DNA of 54,838 nucleotides from an uncultured Chitinophaga sp. (GCA_902168205.1 CABHOK010000010.1:1-54838); one strand, 5' to 3'. Counted from the stretch's first letter, positions 24,398-35,915 are shown. Numbers and translations: made by a program. The notes: generated from the sequence alone by a model not told the origin.

Positions 24398-24459
24398 AGA
24401 GTTTTGGTTAAATTGCACGCGTACTCCTGCGTAGAGTAAGTGAAAGTAATAAATACACT

Positions 24460-25761
24460 ATGAGATACAAAAGCATCAACAAAGAACTCTTTGAAGTGAA
24501 CCGGAAAAATTTAGTGAAGGAGTTGAAGTCCAATTCACTGGTTGTAGTCAATGCGAACGACATTATGCCAACGAACTCGGATGGCACGATGCGTTTCCGA
24601 CAGAACAGCGATCTGTTCTATCTTACTGGTGTTGATCAGGAAGAAACAATCCTGGTACTCTGCCCCGATTTTCCGGATAAGAAATATAGAGAGATTCTTT
24701 TCGTGCGCGAGACCAGCGAACTTATATCGGTGTGGGAAGGTCATAAGCTCACCAAAGAAGAAGCGCGTGAGCAAACCGGTATTGAAACTATCATCTGGGT
24801 TTCAGACTTTACGAAGATTTTTAACATGCTGATGGTAATGGGCGATGTTGAGCATGTATACCTGAATACCAACGATCACTATCGTGCTGATGTGGCGGTT
24901 GAGTCGCGTGAGGCGCGCTTTGTTAAATGGTGTCTTGATAAATATCCGCTGCATCGTTATGAACGCCTCGCTCCGATCATGCATCGCCTGCGCAGTATAA
25001 AATCAAAATATGAAATCGATCAATTACAACGAGCCTGCGATATAACCGAGAAAGCTTTCAGACGTGTATTGAAGTTTGTAAAGCCTGGTGTAATTGAGTA
25101 TGAAATAGAAGCGGAGTTTGCGCACGAATTTTTACGAAGCGGTTCAAGAGGTTTTGCGTATGAGCCCATCATTGCATCGGGAGCCAACTCGTGTGTGCTG
25201 CACTATATTGAAAACAACAAGCCTTGCAAAGATGGTGATGTATTGTTGCTGGATGTAGGAGCGGAGTATGCCAATTACAACGCAGACCTTACACGTACAA
25301 TTCCCGTAAACGGAAAATTCACAAAGCGCCAGAAAGATGTATACAACGCTGTACTACGCATACAGCGCGAGGCGTTCAAAATGTTGAAGCCTGGTGAAAA
25401 ATATTACGACTATCACAAAGAGATCCAGAAGATAACGGAGAGCGAATTGATAGATTTGAAGTTGCTTGACAAGAAAGATGTTAAGAACCAGGATAAAGAC
25501 AAACCTTTATTCATGAAGTATTTTATGCACGGCACAGGCCACCAGCTCGGATTGGATGTGCACGATGTAGGCAGCATGTATCATAAAATGCAGGTAGGAC
25601 AGGTATGGACCGTGGAGCCAGGTATATATATACGCGAAGAAGGTTTCGGAATTCGCATTGAGAACAACGTGGTGATTGAAAAGAACGGTATACACGACCT
25701 GATGAAACACATTCCGGTAGAAGTAGAAGAGATTGAAGAGATTATGAACGGTAAAAAATAG
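24460..25761 (+). CDS. pepP: Xaa-Pro aminopeptidase (aminopeptidase P)
   Basis: A 433-residue cytoplasmic metallopeptidase with the aminopeptidase-P N-terminal domain (NSDGTMRFRQNSDLFYLTGV) and an M24 'pita-bread' domain. All five metal ligands are visible: Asp in LLLDVGAEYANY, Asp in NADLTRTIPVNG, His in MHGTGHQLGLDVHD, Glu in VEPGIYI and Glu in RIENNVVIE. It removes N-terminal residues before proline. Its stop abuts the start of the DUF4198 gene, so an operon continues to ridA. Confidence 0.94.
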   Translation: MRYKSINKELFEVNRKNLVKELKSNSLVVVNANDIMPTNSDGTMRFRQNSDLFYLTGVDQEETILVLCPDFPDKKYREILFVRETSELISVWEGHKLTKEEAREQTGIETIIWVSDFTKIFNMLMVMGDVEHVYLNTNDHYRADVAVESREARFVKWCLDKYPLHRYERLAPIMHRLRSIKSKYEIDQLQRACDITEKAFRRVLKFVKPGVIEYEIEAEFAHEFLRSGSRGFAYEPIIASGANSCVLHYIENNKPCKDGDVLLLDVGAEYANYNADLTRTIPVNGKFTKRQKDVYNAVLRIQREAFKMLKPGEKYYDYHKEIQKITESELIDLKLLDKKDVKNQDKDKPLFMKYFMHGTGHQLGLDVHDVGSMYHKMQVGQVWTVEPGIYIREEGFGIRIENNVVIEKNGIHDLMKHIPVEVEEIEEIMNGKK

Positions 25762-26574
25762 ATGCTCATGAAGAGAGTAAATAAACATTATACTGCATTC
25801 GTGTCACTCATGTTAGTTGTATCAGCAGTGGCCGCACAGGAATTCTGGATGCAACCGCTGAAGTTTATTTACTCTCTCGGAGAAAAGGCGAAGATAAATT
25901 TTGTTACCGGTGAGAACCTAATAGGTGAACCGATAGATTTAAAGAAAAGTCAAATTGAAAAATTTGAGCATCATCGGCTTGCGGGAGTGTCTGATCTGAA
26001 ACCGACTGTTGTTGAAGGTAAAAAAGATCACCTCGATCTTGAATTGAAAGAGGAGGGTACACATGTGCTGGCCATGCAAAGCTCCTTTACCCTTATTGAA
26101 TCTGAAGCTGAAAACTTTAATGCATACCTGAAGGAAAGTGGTCTTGATGAAGCGTATGCTGTGCGTGAAAAGGCTGGTGCTTTGAACAAACCCGGTAAGG
26201 AATCAAGCGCAAAATATACCAAGCTGTTGTTGCAGGTAGGTGCTAAAAAAGATGATGGTTACAAGATGACCATTGGTTTCCCGATCGAGATTGTACCTGA
26301 ACAAAATCCATATTCTCTCAAGCTCGGAGATAACATTCGGTTCAAAATTCTATGGAATAAAAAGCCATTGTTCGGTGCACGTGTAAAGGTATGGAACCGT
26401 AAAGAAGGGCTTACTACATTGCAGAATATATATACCGAACAAAACGGAACCATGGAAACACGCATTAGCAGTAAAGGTTTGTGGCTGGTACAGGTAATAT
26501 ATATGGTTCCATCCAAAGACGGACAGGCTGATTGGCGAAGCTATTGCGGAAGTTTAGTGTTTGGTGTAGAATAG
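25762..26574 (+). CDS. DUF4198 domain-containing exported protein
   Basis: A 270-residue protein with a signal peptide (about 1-24, ending VSAVAAQ). The mature start EFWMQPLKFIYSLGEKAKIN and the closing LFGARVKVWNRKEGLTT and GLWLVQVIYMV fit DUF4198, a family often linked to metal (nickel, cobalt) uptake, though no such genes are near. Start ATG directly follows the pepP stop; a second Met two codons on is equally possible. Confidence 0.85.
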   Translation: MLMKRVNKHYTAFVSLMLVVSAVAAQEFWMQPLKFIYSLGEKAKINFVTGENLIGEPIDLKKSQIEKFEHHRLAGVSDLKPTVVEGKKDHLDLELKEEGTHVLAMQSSFTLIESEAENFNAYLKESGLDEAYAVREKAGALNKPGKESSAKYTKLLLQVGAKKDDGYKMTIGFPIEIVPEQNPYSLKLGDNIRFKILWNKKPLFGARVKVWNRKEGLTTLQNIYTEQNGTMETRISSKGLWLVQVIYMVPSKDGQADWRSYCGSLVFGVE

Positions 26575-26580
26575 AACCTT

Positions 26581-26997
26581 ATGCAAGACAGTATACATAG
26601 CGATAAAGCCCCCGAGCCCGTAGGTGCATACCCGCACGCGAAGAAAGTAGGCAACCTGCTTTTTCTCTCCGGAGTAGGGCCCCGTAAGAAAGGATCGAAA
26701 GATATACCGGGCGTTACATTGGATGATGGGGGAAATATAGCAAGCTATAACATCGAAGAACAATGTCACGCTGTTTTTGAAAACGTAAAGTTGATCCTGG
26801 AATCGTCTGGCTCGCGTTGGGAGAACCTGGTGGATATAACGGTATTTCTCACCAATATGAAAAAAGATTTTCCCGTCTTTAATAGAATATACGCTTCGTA
26901 TTTTAAAGAGAATCAACCGTGTCGCACAACGGTGGAGGTAAACGCATTGCCTACCCCCATCGCTATTGAGCTGAAATGTATTGCTACGGTTGACTGA
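26581..26997 (+). CDS. RidA family protein (enamine/imine deaminase)
   Basis: A 138-residue protein: PVGAYPHAKKVGNLLFLSGV, then FENVKLILESSGSRWENLVD and CRTTVEVNALPTP, with the conserved Arg that binds the substrate carboxylate. It hydrolyses reactive enamines from PLP enzymes. The N-terminal HSDKAPEP differs from classical RidA, so it may be one of the Rid subfamilies acting on amino-acid or aminomuconate intermediates. Seven bp after the DUF4198 gene. Confidence 0.9.
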   Translation: MQDSIHSDKAPEPVGAYPHAKKVGNLLFLSGVGPRKKGSKDIPGVTLDDGGNIASYNIEEQCHAVFENVKLILESSGSRWENLVDITVFLTNMKKDFPVFNRIYASYFKENQPCRTTVEVNALPTPIAIELKCIATVD

Positions 26998-28275
26998 TTA
27001 AGGTTTATATACAACGCCTTCCCTCATCACAAAACTTACCTTCTCCATCGTCTTGATGTTCTTCAATGGATTTTCATCGGTGGCTACTATATCAGCAAAC
27101 TTTCCTGTTTCTAATGTTCCGATCTTATCAGATATACCCAGTATACCGGCTGGCACAACGGTTGCGGATTTTATAGCTTCCATGGCAGGCATACCAGCTT
27201 CCACCATATAGGTAAATTCTTTTCCGTTATCACCATGCGGAAATACTCCAGCGTCTGTACCGAAAGCTATCTTCACACCACGTTTGTATGCCTTAGCGAA
27301 AGTTTGTTGTATCTGCGGACCAATCTCCAATGCTTTTGGGACAACCAGAGGATGATAATAGCCGGGAACCTTTGCCTGTTCAGCAACAAATTTACCAGCA
27401 GATATAGTGGGCACGAAGTATGTTCCTTTTTGTATCATCAGGTCCATGATCTCATCGGTCATTTTTGTGCCGTGTTCTATGGTTGTTATACCTGCCAGTA
27501 CGGCACGCTTCATACCTTCAGCACCATGCGCATGGGCAGCAGTATGCATGTTATAGTCTTTCGCAGTTTCGATAATGGCTTTTAACTCTTCATCCGTGAA
27601 TTGTGGATTGCTGCCATCTTTAGCAATACTCAGTACACCACCCGTTGCCGTGATCTTGATCATGTCAGAGCCATCTTTATAGCGTTGTCTCACAGCTTGT
27701 CTTGCATCTTCAACACCATTTACTACGCCTTCTTTTGGTCCGGGGTCACCCATCAGATCTTTACGATAACCGTTTGTTGGGTCAGCATGGCCACCGGTAG
27801 TTGCTATAGATTTTCCGGCTGTAAAAATTCTAGGCCCCACTACCAATCCCTGGTTGATCGCATTGCGCAATGCTATATTTACTCCTGAGCCACCGAGGTC
27901 GCGCACCGTGGTGAAACCTGCGAGTAGAGTTTTCTTTGCAAATACCGTGGAGCGAAAAGCTATATCTGCATCATTCAAGGTAAAGCGTTGCAGGTTTTGA
28001 TCTTTATTGGTTTCTCCTTCCAGATGCACGTGCATATCAACCAGTCCCGGTAGTACCGTTTTCTTGCTAAGGTCAATGAGTTTGTCGGAACTGCCGGGTT
28101 TGGTAAATCCTTTTTCAATGGAAATGATCTTGTTGCCTTCTACAACGATCGTCATCTGCGGCTGCACATCATTTGCTTTTCCGTCAATCAGGTTGCCACA
28201 ATGAATAACAGTTCGTTGTGCGGCAGCGCTAAAGACTATACATACCGCATATAAAATGATACAAAGCTTTTTCAT
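26998..28275 (-). CDS. Exported amidohydrolase family protein
   Basis: A 425-residue protein with a signal peptide ([20 protein letters not shown]). Metal site: VDMHVHLEG (HxH), Lys in [10 protein letters not shown], two His in [19 protein letters not shown] and Asp in [11 protein letters not shown]. It belongs to the imidazolonepropionase-like/Xaa-Pro dipeptidase group of the amidohydrolase superfamily; the substrate, likely a peptide or cyclic amide in the periplasm, is unknown. Convergent with ridA, stops adjacent. Confidence 0.9.
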   Translation of the reverse strand: MKKLCIILYAVCIVFSAAAQRTVIHCGNLIDGKANDVQPQMTIVVEGNKIISIEKGFTKPGSSDKLIDLSKKTVLPGLVDMHVHLEGETNKDQNLQRFTLNDADIAFRSTVFAKKTLLAGFTTVRDLGGSGVNIALRNAINQGLVVGPRIFTAGKSIATTGGHADPTNGYRKDLMGDPGPKEGVVNGVEDARQAVRQRYKDGSDMIKITATGGVLSIAKDGSNPQFTDEELKAIIETAKDYNMHTAAHAHGAEGMKRAVLAGITTIEHGTKMTDEIMDLMIQKGTYFVPTISAGKFVAEQAKVPGYYHPLVVPKALEIGPQIQQTFAKAYKRGVKIAFGTDAGVFPHGDNGKEFTYMVEAGMPAMEAIKSATVVPAGILGISDKIGTLETGKFADIVATDENPLKNIKTMEKVSFVMREGVVYKP

Positions 28276-28299
28276 GGTTAATGAGGTTGGGTTTGAGGT

Positions 28300-28704
28300 T
28301 CAGGATTGTCTTAACAAATATTTATCGGTTATACTTCTAAGCTCTTTCAATTCTGATTCGCTCATGTCTCCGGCCTTTACATGCAGCAACAAATCGAACA
28401 TCACTTCCTGATCGTAGCCTAGGTTCACGGCAATCTTTGAGCAAAACATGATCTCTTCTTTATACATCCGCTCATCAATCTTCATCAACTGTACGAGGCT
28501 GACTATATAGTTAAATTTCTGATCGGCAGTAAGGTTCTCCGGTATAGTTAGTTTGTGTTGCTGATCGAACAGCGGTTTGACTTCGTCCGGGTAAAAACCG
28601 TTTGCCCGGCCAATGTTAATGATATAGTATTGTTCACGTTCGGCAACCTTGCCATCGATCTGCGCCAGGCTGATCAGTAATTTCATTTGGTTTAGTACGG
28701 CCAT
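28300..28704 (-). CDS. TerB-like helical protein
   Basis: A 134-residue all-helical protein: LISLAQIDGKVAEREQYYI, LVQLMKIDERMYKEEIMF and a C-terminal LRSITDKYLLRQS. The repeated [LA]-x-ID-x-[KR] helix starts match the TerB/DjlA-type fold, which often binds metal. Role unknown. It lies just upstream of the amidohydrolase gene on the same strand. Confidence 0.75.
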   Translation of the reverse strand: MAVLNQMKLLISLAQIDGKVAEREQYYIINIGRANGFYPDEVKPLFDQQHKLTIPENLTADQKFNYIVSLVQLMKIDERMYKEEIMFCSKIAVNLGYDQEVMFDLLLHVKAGDMSESELKELRSITDKYLLRQS

Positions 28705-28821
28705 TGGGGGAATAATGGTTAATCAAAAAATCTGATATTTAGTTTGCACTCATACACCGTTGTATCATGCATTAAATAAATCATCTTAAACTTAATATAA
28801 ATACCAATACCTTTATAGGCA

Positions 28822-29409
28822 ATGAACTTTCTTGCACATCTTTATTTGTCTGGTGGCGACCCTGAAGTTATGGTAGGTAATTTCATTGGCGATTTTGTGA
28901 AAGGCAGAAGCCTGCTTCAGCAATTCAATGCATCGATTGTTAAAGGTATAGAGCTTCACCGCGCTATTGACGAGTTTACCGATAAGCATGCCGTTGTTAA
29001 ACAGAGTAAAGACCGGTTGCGTCCTACCTATCGTCATTATGCGGGTGTTATTGTAGATGTTTTTTATGATCACTACCTGGCCAGGTACTGGGATCAGTAT
29101 CATGATCAATTACTTCCGGACTATGCCGAGTACGCCTACACAACCATTGAAGCTCACGATGCCATGTTGCCCGAGGGTGTAAAGCGTATGTTGCCCTATA
29201 TGATTCGCGGTAACTGGTTGGTACACTATGCACGTATAGAAGGTATTAACCGGGCGTTGACGGGTATGTCGCGAAGAACTCCGTATGAATCACGCATGGA
29301 TGAAGCTGCGAACGATCTGCAGAAATACTTCAATGAGTTTAAAGCGGAGTTTGAATTGTTCTTCCCGGAACTTAAACTACATGCCGAGAATTTTTTGAAG
29401 AGTTACTGA
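28822..29409 (+). CDS. acpH: Acyl carrier protein phosphodiesterase
   Basis: A 195-residue protein of the DUF479/AcpH HD-type family: MNFLAHLYLSGGDPEVMVGN, FIGDFVKGRSLLQQF, GIELHRAIDEFTDKH and DVFYDHYLARYW. AcpH removes 4'-phosphopantetheine from acyl carrier protein. His and Asp residues in these motifs form the metal site. Full length. A TACCTTTA near-match to the -7 box lies just before the start. Confidence 0.9.
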   Translation: MNFLAHLYLSGGDPEVMVGNFIGDFVKGRSLLQQFNASIVKGIELHRAIDEFTDKHAVVKQSKDRLRPTYRHYAGVIVDVFYDHYLARYWDQYHDQLLPDYAEYAYTTIEAHDAMLPEGVKRMLPYMIRGNWLVHYARIEGINRALTGMSRRTPYESRMDEAANDLQKYFNEFKAEFELFFPELKLHAENFLKSY

Positions 29410-29458
29410 ACCGAAGCCGTAACCGTTATTATTTTAGCGCCTCTAATTCAAAACAACT

Positions 29459-29824
29459 ATGCATAACGATCCGGAGCTGAGTGGTAAATATCTGGGAACT
29501 ATTTCGCAGGACTTTGTACGTGTGGCCGATGCGTTGCGTGAGGCTTCTTACCAGATACGCAAAGCAGGTTTTGATTACCCGATCTTTCCTATCTGCAAGG
29601 AAGCTCAACCTATAGGACAATTACTTTTTGATCAGATACAAAACGGTACCGACTGGAATTACTTTGCTTCGTTCCTTGATGAATTTTTACAGCGTGGTAT
29701 TGTTGAAAAAGACAAAGTGGAATCGTTTCAGGAGGCCTATAGAAATCCTGATGAATTCTGCTGTCTATTTGTTGTAGACAAAGAATTCACCAACTTCTTA
29801 TTTATACCGTATCCGGAAGATTAA
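29459..29824 (+). CDS. Conserved cytoplasmic protein, unknown function
   Basis: A 121-residue protein: PELSGKYLGTISQDFVRVAD, AGFDYPIFPICKEAQPIG and DEFCCLFVVDKEFTNFLFIP. It looks like a conserved Bacteroidota protein without assigned role. It overlaps the 3' end of thiL by 4 bp on the opposite strand. Confidence 0.75.
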   Translation: MHNDPELSGKYLGTISQDFVRVADALREASYQIRKAGFDYPIFPICKEAQPIGQLLFDQIQNGTDWNYFASFLDEFLQRGIVEKDKVESFQEAYRNPDEFCCLFVVDKEFTNFLFIPYPED

Positions 29825-30867
29825 GTCTGCGGATTACTTGTGAAGTGATTCCACCCCTGCGCACGTAATGGCACTACGGTACCTTGTTTGCTGATCATTA
29901 TATTCTGATCTTTTTTATCGTGCATATACCCGATGCTATGGATATCAGGATGGTTCTTTAATTTTTCGTAATCGTTTTGATCGATTGTGAAAAGTAACTC
30001 ATAGTCTTCGCCACCATTCAATGCGCACGTGATGGGATCAAGTTTAAATTCGATGGCTGTTTCGAATGTGAGTTGATCAATCGGCACTTTATCTTCGAAG
30101 ATTCTTATACCGGCACCGGAGTTTTTAACAATGTGAAGAAGCTCTGAAGCAAGGCCATCTGATACATCGATCATCGAAGTTGGTTTTACGCCACGCTCTT
30201 CCAGGTCATAGATAATTTCAGTGCGTGCTTCCGGTTTTAACTGGCGACTCACCAGGTATTCAAATTTTTCAAGATCGGGTTGCATGCTGGGATCTGCTTC
30301 GTATACTTCTTTTTCGCGCACCAACACTTGCAGTCCCATAAAGGCAGCACCCAGATCGCCCGTTACACAAACTATATCATTCGGCTTGGCGCCACTTCTA
30401 TATACCACCTGATCTTTCTTAACACGACCAGTAACACTGATTGAAATTACCAGGCCGGAAACAGAGGATGTAGTGTCTCCGCCTACCAGATCAACTTTAT
30501 AGTTATCGCATGCAGCTTTTATACCTTGATAGAGTGCATCAATGGCTTCAACCGAGAAACGATTGGTGAGTGCAATACTCACTGTGATCTGTTCAGCTTT
30601 GCCATTCATTGCAGCTATATCCGATACATTTACCGCTACAGATTTATAGCCCAGGTGTTGCAGCGGCATATATGCCAGGTCGAAGTGAATTCCTTCTACC
30701 AGCATATCGGTTGAGATCAACAGGTAATCATCACCAGCATCGATCACGGCAGCATCATCACCAATGCCTTTAACAGACGATCTGTTTTGAAGTGTAAAAT
30801 TTTTACTGATACGATCGATGAGACCGAACTCACCGAGTTGACTTATTTCTGATCTTGATTCGCTCAT
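29821..30867 (-). CDS. thiL: Thiamine-monophosphate kinase
   Basis: A 348-residue enzyme that phosphorylates thiamine monophosphate to the active diphosphate. Motifs: GIGDDAAVI at about 36-44, STDMLVEGIHFDL, YKSVAVNVSDIAAM, the Mg-ATP site VSDGLASELLHI and the closing NGGEDYELLF. Of normal length. A perfect -7 element (TACTTTTG, 30917-30924) lies upstream. Confidence 0.95.
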   Translation of the reverse strand: MSESRSEISQLGEFGLIDRISKNFTLQNRSSVKGIGDDAAVIDAGDDYLLISTDMLVEGIHFDLAYMPLQHLGYKSVAVNVSDIAAMNGKAEQITVSIALTNRFSVEAIDALYQGIKAACDNYKVDLVGGDTTSSVSGLVISISVTGRVKKDQVVYRSGAKPNDIVCVTGDLGAAFMGLQVLVREKEVYEADPSMQPDLEKFEYLVSRQLKPEARTEIIYDLEERGVKPTSMIDVSDGLASELLHIVKNSGAGIRIFEDKVPIDQLTFETAIEFKLDPITCALNGGEDYELLFTIDQNDYEKLKNHPDIHSIGYMHDKKDQNIMISKQGTVVPLRAQGWNHFTSNPQT

Positions 30868-30916
30868 ACTTTATAAAAAAGAAATCCCTTCTGCGTACAG
30901 GCATTCCTTTATGCTG

Positions 30917-30924
30917 CAAAAGTA
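30917..30924 (-). promoter_or_regulatory. -7 element of thiL promoter
   Basis: TACTTTTG on the minus strand, about 50 bp before the thiL start. No clear TTG at -33. A short hairpin (GCCCG..CGGGC, 30935-30952) just upstream may end mce transcription. Confidence 0.55.
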
Positions 30925-30965
30925 AGATTATGCCCGAATATCACGGGCTGTCGCAAAGAATGATT

Positions 30966-31382
30966 TTATTTAGTGGAAGCGTCTTTGATTTCCTCGCATA
31001 ATTCCACGAGTACTCCCTGTGTGGACTTGGGATGGAGGAAACAAATCCGTTTGTTGTCAGCACCTTTTTTCGGCACGGGGTTGATTAGTTCGAAACCTTT
31101 GGCCTGGTAGTTTTTAATTCCCTCTTCAATATTTTTCACTTCAAATGCCAGATGATGAATTCCTTCCCCGCGCTTTTCAATAAATTTTGCAATGGGCGAA
31201 TCTTCGCGCGTGGCTTCCAGCAATTCGATTTTTACGCCCGAAAGTTCAAAGAAAGAAGTTCGCACGCCTTCCGAGGCAACTTCTTCAATTTTGTAGTGTT
31301 CGCGGCCCAGCAGGGCTGCAAATAATTTGTTGGCTTGTTCAATGTTTTTAACGGCTACGCCAATGTGCTCCAGTTTTTCCAT
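30966..31382 (-). CDS. mce: Methylmalonyl-CoA epimerase
   Basis: Started at 31382 (MEKLEHIGVAVKNIEQANKL), 138 residues, the normal size; the longer start at 31424 adds 14 unconserved residues. A VOC-fold enzyme with metal ligands visible in HIGVAV, HHLAFEV and VLVELCE. It interconverts (R)- and (S)-methylmalonyl-CoA in the propionate/succinate pathway. The mutase genes are not in this window. Confidence 0.93.
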   Translation of the reverse strand: MEKLEHIGVAVKNIEQANKLFAALLGREHYKIEEVASEGVRTSFFELSGVKIELLEATREDSPIAKFIEKRGEGIHHLAFEVKNIEEGIKNYQAKGFELINPVPKKGADNKRICFLHPKSTQGVLVELCEEIKDASTK

Positions 31383-31553
31383 AATTGTTACCTTTGTAGT
31401 TTCAAAGAAGAAACTTTTTGCCACAATCGGAAGTTTAGCCTTTGAAACTTTAAGGGAATAGCCGCTTTAAATGGACATATTTTCGGCATTTTGTGATTGT
31501 TGGTAAAGGAACGATCACGCGTTTAATAACAAATACTTAAATCCTATTTCGAA

Positions 31554-31880
31554 ATGATACAGGTAACAGATAAAGCTAAAGCCAGACTGGTGGCGCTTCG
31601 TACAGAAGAAGGCAGAACAGATAACCATAACGTTCGTGTTTCTGTGAAAGGTGGTGGATGTTCAGGTTTGATGTACGACCTGGGGTTTGATGATCAGATA
31701 AATCCTGCAGATCAGGTTTTTGAAGACAAGGGCATCAAAATTCTTGTGGACAAAAAAAGCCTGCTATACCTGCTGGGCACTACGCTTGATTTTACCGATG
31801 GCTTAAATGGTAAAGGATTTCAATTCATCAACCCAAATGCAAGCCGTACCTGCGGATGTGGTGAAAGTTTTGCCGTATAG
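31554..31880 (+). CDS. A-type Fe-S cluster carrier (IscA/SufA/ErpA family)
   Basis: A 108-residue protein with the three conserved cysteines: GGGCSGLMYDLGFDD and the C-terminal SRTCGCGESF. It receives and transfers Fe-S clusters. The member of the family cannot be fixed from sequence alone. Confidence 0.93.
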   Translation: MIQVTDKAKARLVALRTEEGRTDNHNVRVSVKGGGCSGLMYDLGFDDQINPADQVFEDKGIKILVDKKSLLYLLGTTLDFTDGLNGKGFQFINPNASRTCGCGESFAV

Positions 31881-31905
31881 CATTCAAACGCTTAAACTAT
31901 AATTC

Positions 31906-32475
31906 GTGAAATATTTAGCGGTTGTTGTTGCTTTGTTATGCGGTGCGGCCATGCCTTACAACGTGAGGGCTCAGCGCACGGATAGCAAAGCAATAAACGC
32001 TGATCAGCCGCTCACCGCTATTGTCTTCCTGGCAACGGATTGTCCGATAAGTCAGAAATATATCGGAGAGTTAAAACATATCGATAGTCTTTTCCATACG
32101 AAAATATCCATAAAAGGTGTTGTTCCCGGAAACGTTAAGCAGGAAGAGATCAACCAGTTTATCAGCGAGTATCAAATTAATTTTCCCGTTGTAACCGATG
32201 CTGATTATAAACTGGTGAAGAAGTATCACGCCACCATAACTCCGGAAGTTTTTTTAATCAACGATCTCAATCACATCTATTATCAGGGCGCCATCGACAA
32301 CTGGTTTTTTGATCTTGGTAAATACCGCCAACACATTACCGAACATTATTTGATCGATGCGATTAATGCTGTGCAGCAAGGGCAATCCCCAGTGGTGAAA
32401 AAGACAGAGAGCGTGGGATGCCCGATACAAAAAAACGTTTCTAAAAAATCTGCCTCGAAGACGTCAGATTTATAA
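31906..32475 (+). CDS. Exported thioredoxin-fold (redoxin) protein
   Basis: A 189-residue protein starting from GTG at 31906, with a signal peptide (MKYLAVVVALLCGAAMP). The thioredoxin-like fold has FLATDCPISQKYIGEL, with a single Cys in a C-P-x-S context instead of CxxC, then FPVVTDADYKLVKKYHATIT and PEVFLINDLNHIYYQGAIDN. Such redoxins in Bacteroidota are often linked to c-type cytochrome proteins. A lone Cys suggests a peroxiredoxin-like or structural role. The last 25 residues are Lys/Ser-rich. Confidence 0.8.
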   Translation: MKYLAVVVALLCGAAMPYNVRAQRTDSKAINADQPLTAIVFLATDCPISQKYIGELKHIDSLFHTKISIKGVVPGNVKQEEINQFISEYQINFPVVTDADYKLVKKYHATITPEVFLINDLNHIYYQGAIDNWFFDLGKYRQHITEHYLIDAINAVQQGQSPVVKKTESVGCPIQKNVSKKSASKTSDL

Positions 32476-32518
32476 CCCAAACCCTCCTGATCTACAGTTT
32501 AATCCGCCAATAATTTCC

Positions 32519-32526
32519 TACTTTTG
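32519..32526 (+). promoter_or_regulatory. -7 element of lepA promoter
   Basis: TACTTTTG about 30 bp before the lepA start, with GTTT 18-19 bp upstream in place of TTTG. Confidence 0.6.
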
Positions 32527-32556
32527 CATTCCTAAATTTTTGAGGAGCAGACGGGA

Positions 32557-34341
<1,785 letters not shown>

Positions 34342-34359
34342 TATTCAGATATAGTATAA

Positions 34360-35253
34360 ATGCAGGACACCGTACAGACATCCTATACGCTTATTGATGG
34401 CAAGAAGGTAGCGATCGACATCAAAAATGAAATTGCACAGAAAGTAGCCGAACGCAAAGAGGCAGGCAAGAAAGTGCCGCACCTTGCAATTATTCTGGTA
34501 GGCGATGATGGTGCCAGTCAGACGTATGTCGACAATAAAGTAAAGGCCTGTAAATCGGTTGGCTTTCATTATACCATGATGCGCTTTGCTGATACCATCA
34601 GCGAAGAAAAATTACTCAAGCACATCGATCATGTTAATAACGATGATGATGTAGATGGCTTCATCGTTCAGCTTCCGTTACCTCCACATATATCCGTAGA
34701 GCGCGTAACAGAAAAAATACGCTCCGATAAAGATGTGGATGGATTTACCAATCACAATTTCGGAAGTATAATTTCAAAGAAACCTTTACTCATGCCCGCT
34801 ACTCCGTTTGGAGTAATGGAATTGTTGCGCAGGTATAACATTGAAACAGAAGGTAAACATGCTGTAGTTGTAGGGGCGAGCCGCATAACCGGAGCTCCGC
34901 TCAGTATGATGCTGACAGAAATAGGACATGCTACGGTAACGATTTGTCATAAGTACACCAAAGACCTGGCAACCTTTACACGCGCAGCCGATATACTGTT
35001 GGTTGCTGTTGGTAAACCAGGTCTGATAACCGCTGACATGGTAAAAGAAGGCGCTGTGGTAATAGATATAGGTACAACACGCGTGGAAGGTCCGGAGTAT
35101 CCGAAAGGCTGGGCTATAAAAGGCGATGTTGATTTTAAGGCAGTGGCTCCCAAGGCATCCTATATTACACCTGTTCCGGGTGGAGTCGGACCGATGACCA
35201 TTGCTTCGCTGTTGTTCAATACGCTCCGCGCAACAGAACTGCAGAATCCATAG
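34360..35253 (+). CDS. folD: Bifunctional methylene-THF dehydrogenase/cyclohydrolase
   Basis: A 297-residue enzyme interconverting methylene-, methenyl- and 10-formyl-tetrahydrofolate with NADP. Motifs: catalytic Lys region YVDNKVKACKSVGFHY, VDGFIVQLPLPPHI, KDVDGFTNHNFG, the Rossmann site VVVGASRITGAPLS and YITPVPGGVGPMTIASLL. Starts 18 bp after lepA and precedes pabB/pabC, so folate functions cluster here. Confidence 0.97.
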   Translation: MQDTVQTSYTLIDGKKVAIDIKNEIAQKVAERKEAGKKVPHLAIILVGDDGASQTYVDNKVKACKSVGFHYTMMRFADTISEEKLLKHIDHVNNDDDVDGFIVQLPLPPHISVERVTEKIRSDKDVDGFTNHNFGSIISKKPLLMPATPFGVMELLRRYNIETEGKHAVVVGASRITGAPLSMMLTEIGHATVTICHKYTKDLATFTRAADILLVAVGKPGLITADMVKEGAVVIDIGTTRVEGPEYPKGWAIKGDVDFKAVAPKASYITPVPGGVGPMTIASLLFNTLRATELQNP

Positions 35254-35287
35254 TATATATTTCCATCGGGCTGATGCCCAACGCCCC

Positions 35288-35914
35288 ATGCCGGAAACAA
35301 TAAACGAAACGAAACCGCTAGCACTTCCTCTAATGGAAGACTTTTATACCATTCAGGGCGAAGGGTATTATCAGGGCTCTGCTGCGTATTTTCTTCGGTT
35401 GGGAGGATGCGATGTGGGGTGTGTTTGGTGTGATGTAAAAGAATCGTGGGATGCTCTGGCCCATCCGTTGGTTAATGTGAAAGAGATGGCTTCACGCGTT
35501 AAAGCGAGCGGCACTCCCATTGCCGTTATTACCGGGGGCGAGCCCGTTATGTACGATCTTACCGCGCTCACAAAAGCTATAAAAGATACAGGCGTTCGAA
35601 CGCATATTGAGACATCAGGAGTATATCCGTTAACCGGCACTTGGGACTGGGTTTGCTTCTCTCCCAAGAAATTCAAGAATCCGGATCCGACTATATTTGA
35701 TAAAGCGGATGAGCTCAAAGTAATTATATATAACAAAAGTGATTTCAGTTGGGCAGAAGGATTTGCATCCAAAGTTCGTTCGTCATGCCAGTTATATCTT
35801 CAACCGGAGTGGTCGAAAGAAAAAGAAATGCTGCCGCTGATCATTGATTATGTAAAGGCACATCCGCAATGGCAGGTGTCGTTACAGGTACACAAGTACA
35901 TGAATATTCCGTAA
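35288..35914 (+). CDS. queE: 7-carboxy-7-deazaguanine synthase
   Basis: From ATG at 35288, 208 residues. A radical-SAM enzyme: ALPLMEDFYTIQGEGYYQGS and the cluster motif CDVGCVWCDV (CxxxCxxC), with TGGEPVMYDL for SAM. It makes the 7-deazaguanine core of queuosine. An upstream in-frame start overlaps folD and is unlikely. The partner queD is 9 kb downstream. Two bases separate it from pabB. Confidence 0.95.
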   Translation: MPETINETKPLALPLMEDFYTIQGEGYYQGSAAYFLRLGGCDVGCVWCDVKESWDALAHPLVNVKEMASRVKASGTPIAVITGGEPVMYDLTALTKAIKDTGVRTHIETSGVYPLTGTWDWVCFSPKKFKNPDPTIFDKADELKVIIYNKSDFSWAEGFASKVRSSCQLYLQPEWSKEKEMLPLIIDYVKAHPQWQVSLQVHKYMNIP

Positions 35915-35915
35915 G

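Noticed and set aside
31389-31396. TACCTTTG on the plus strand inside the mce leader as promoter of the Fe-S carrier gene
   Set aside because: More than 150 bp from the start and no TTG at -33.
34786-35289. A 167-codon minus-strand frame opposite folD
   Set aside because: Fully covered by folD, a certain gene; Cys/His-rich shadow.
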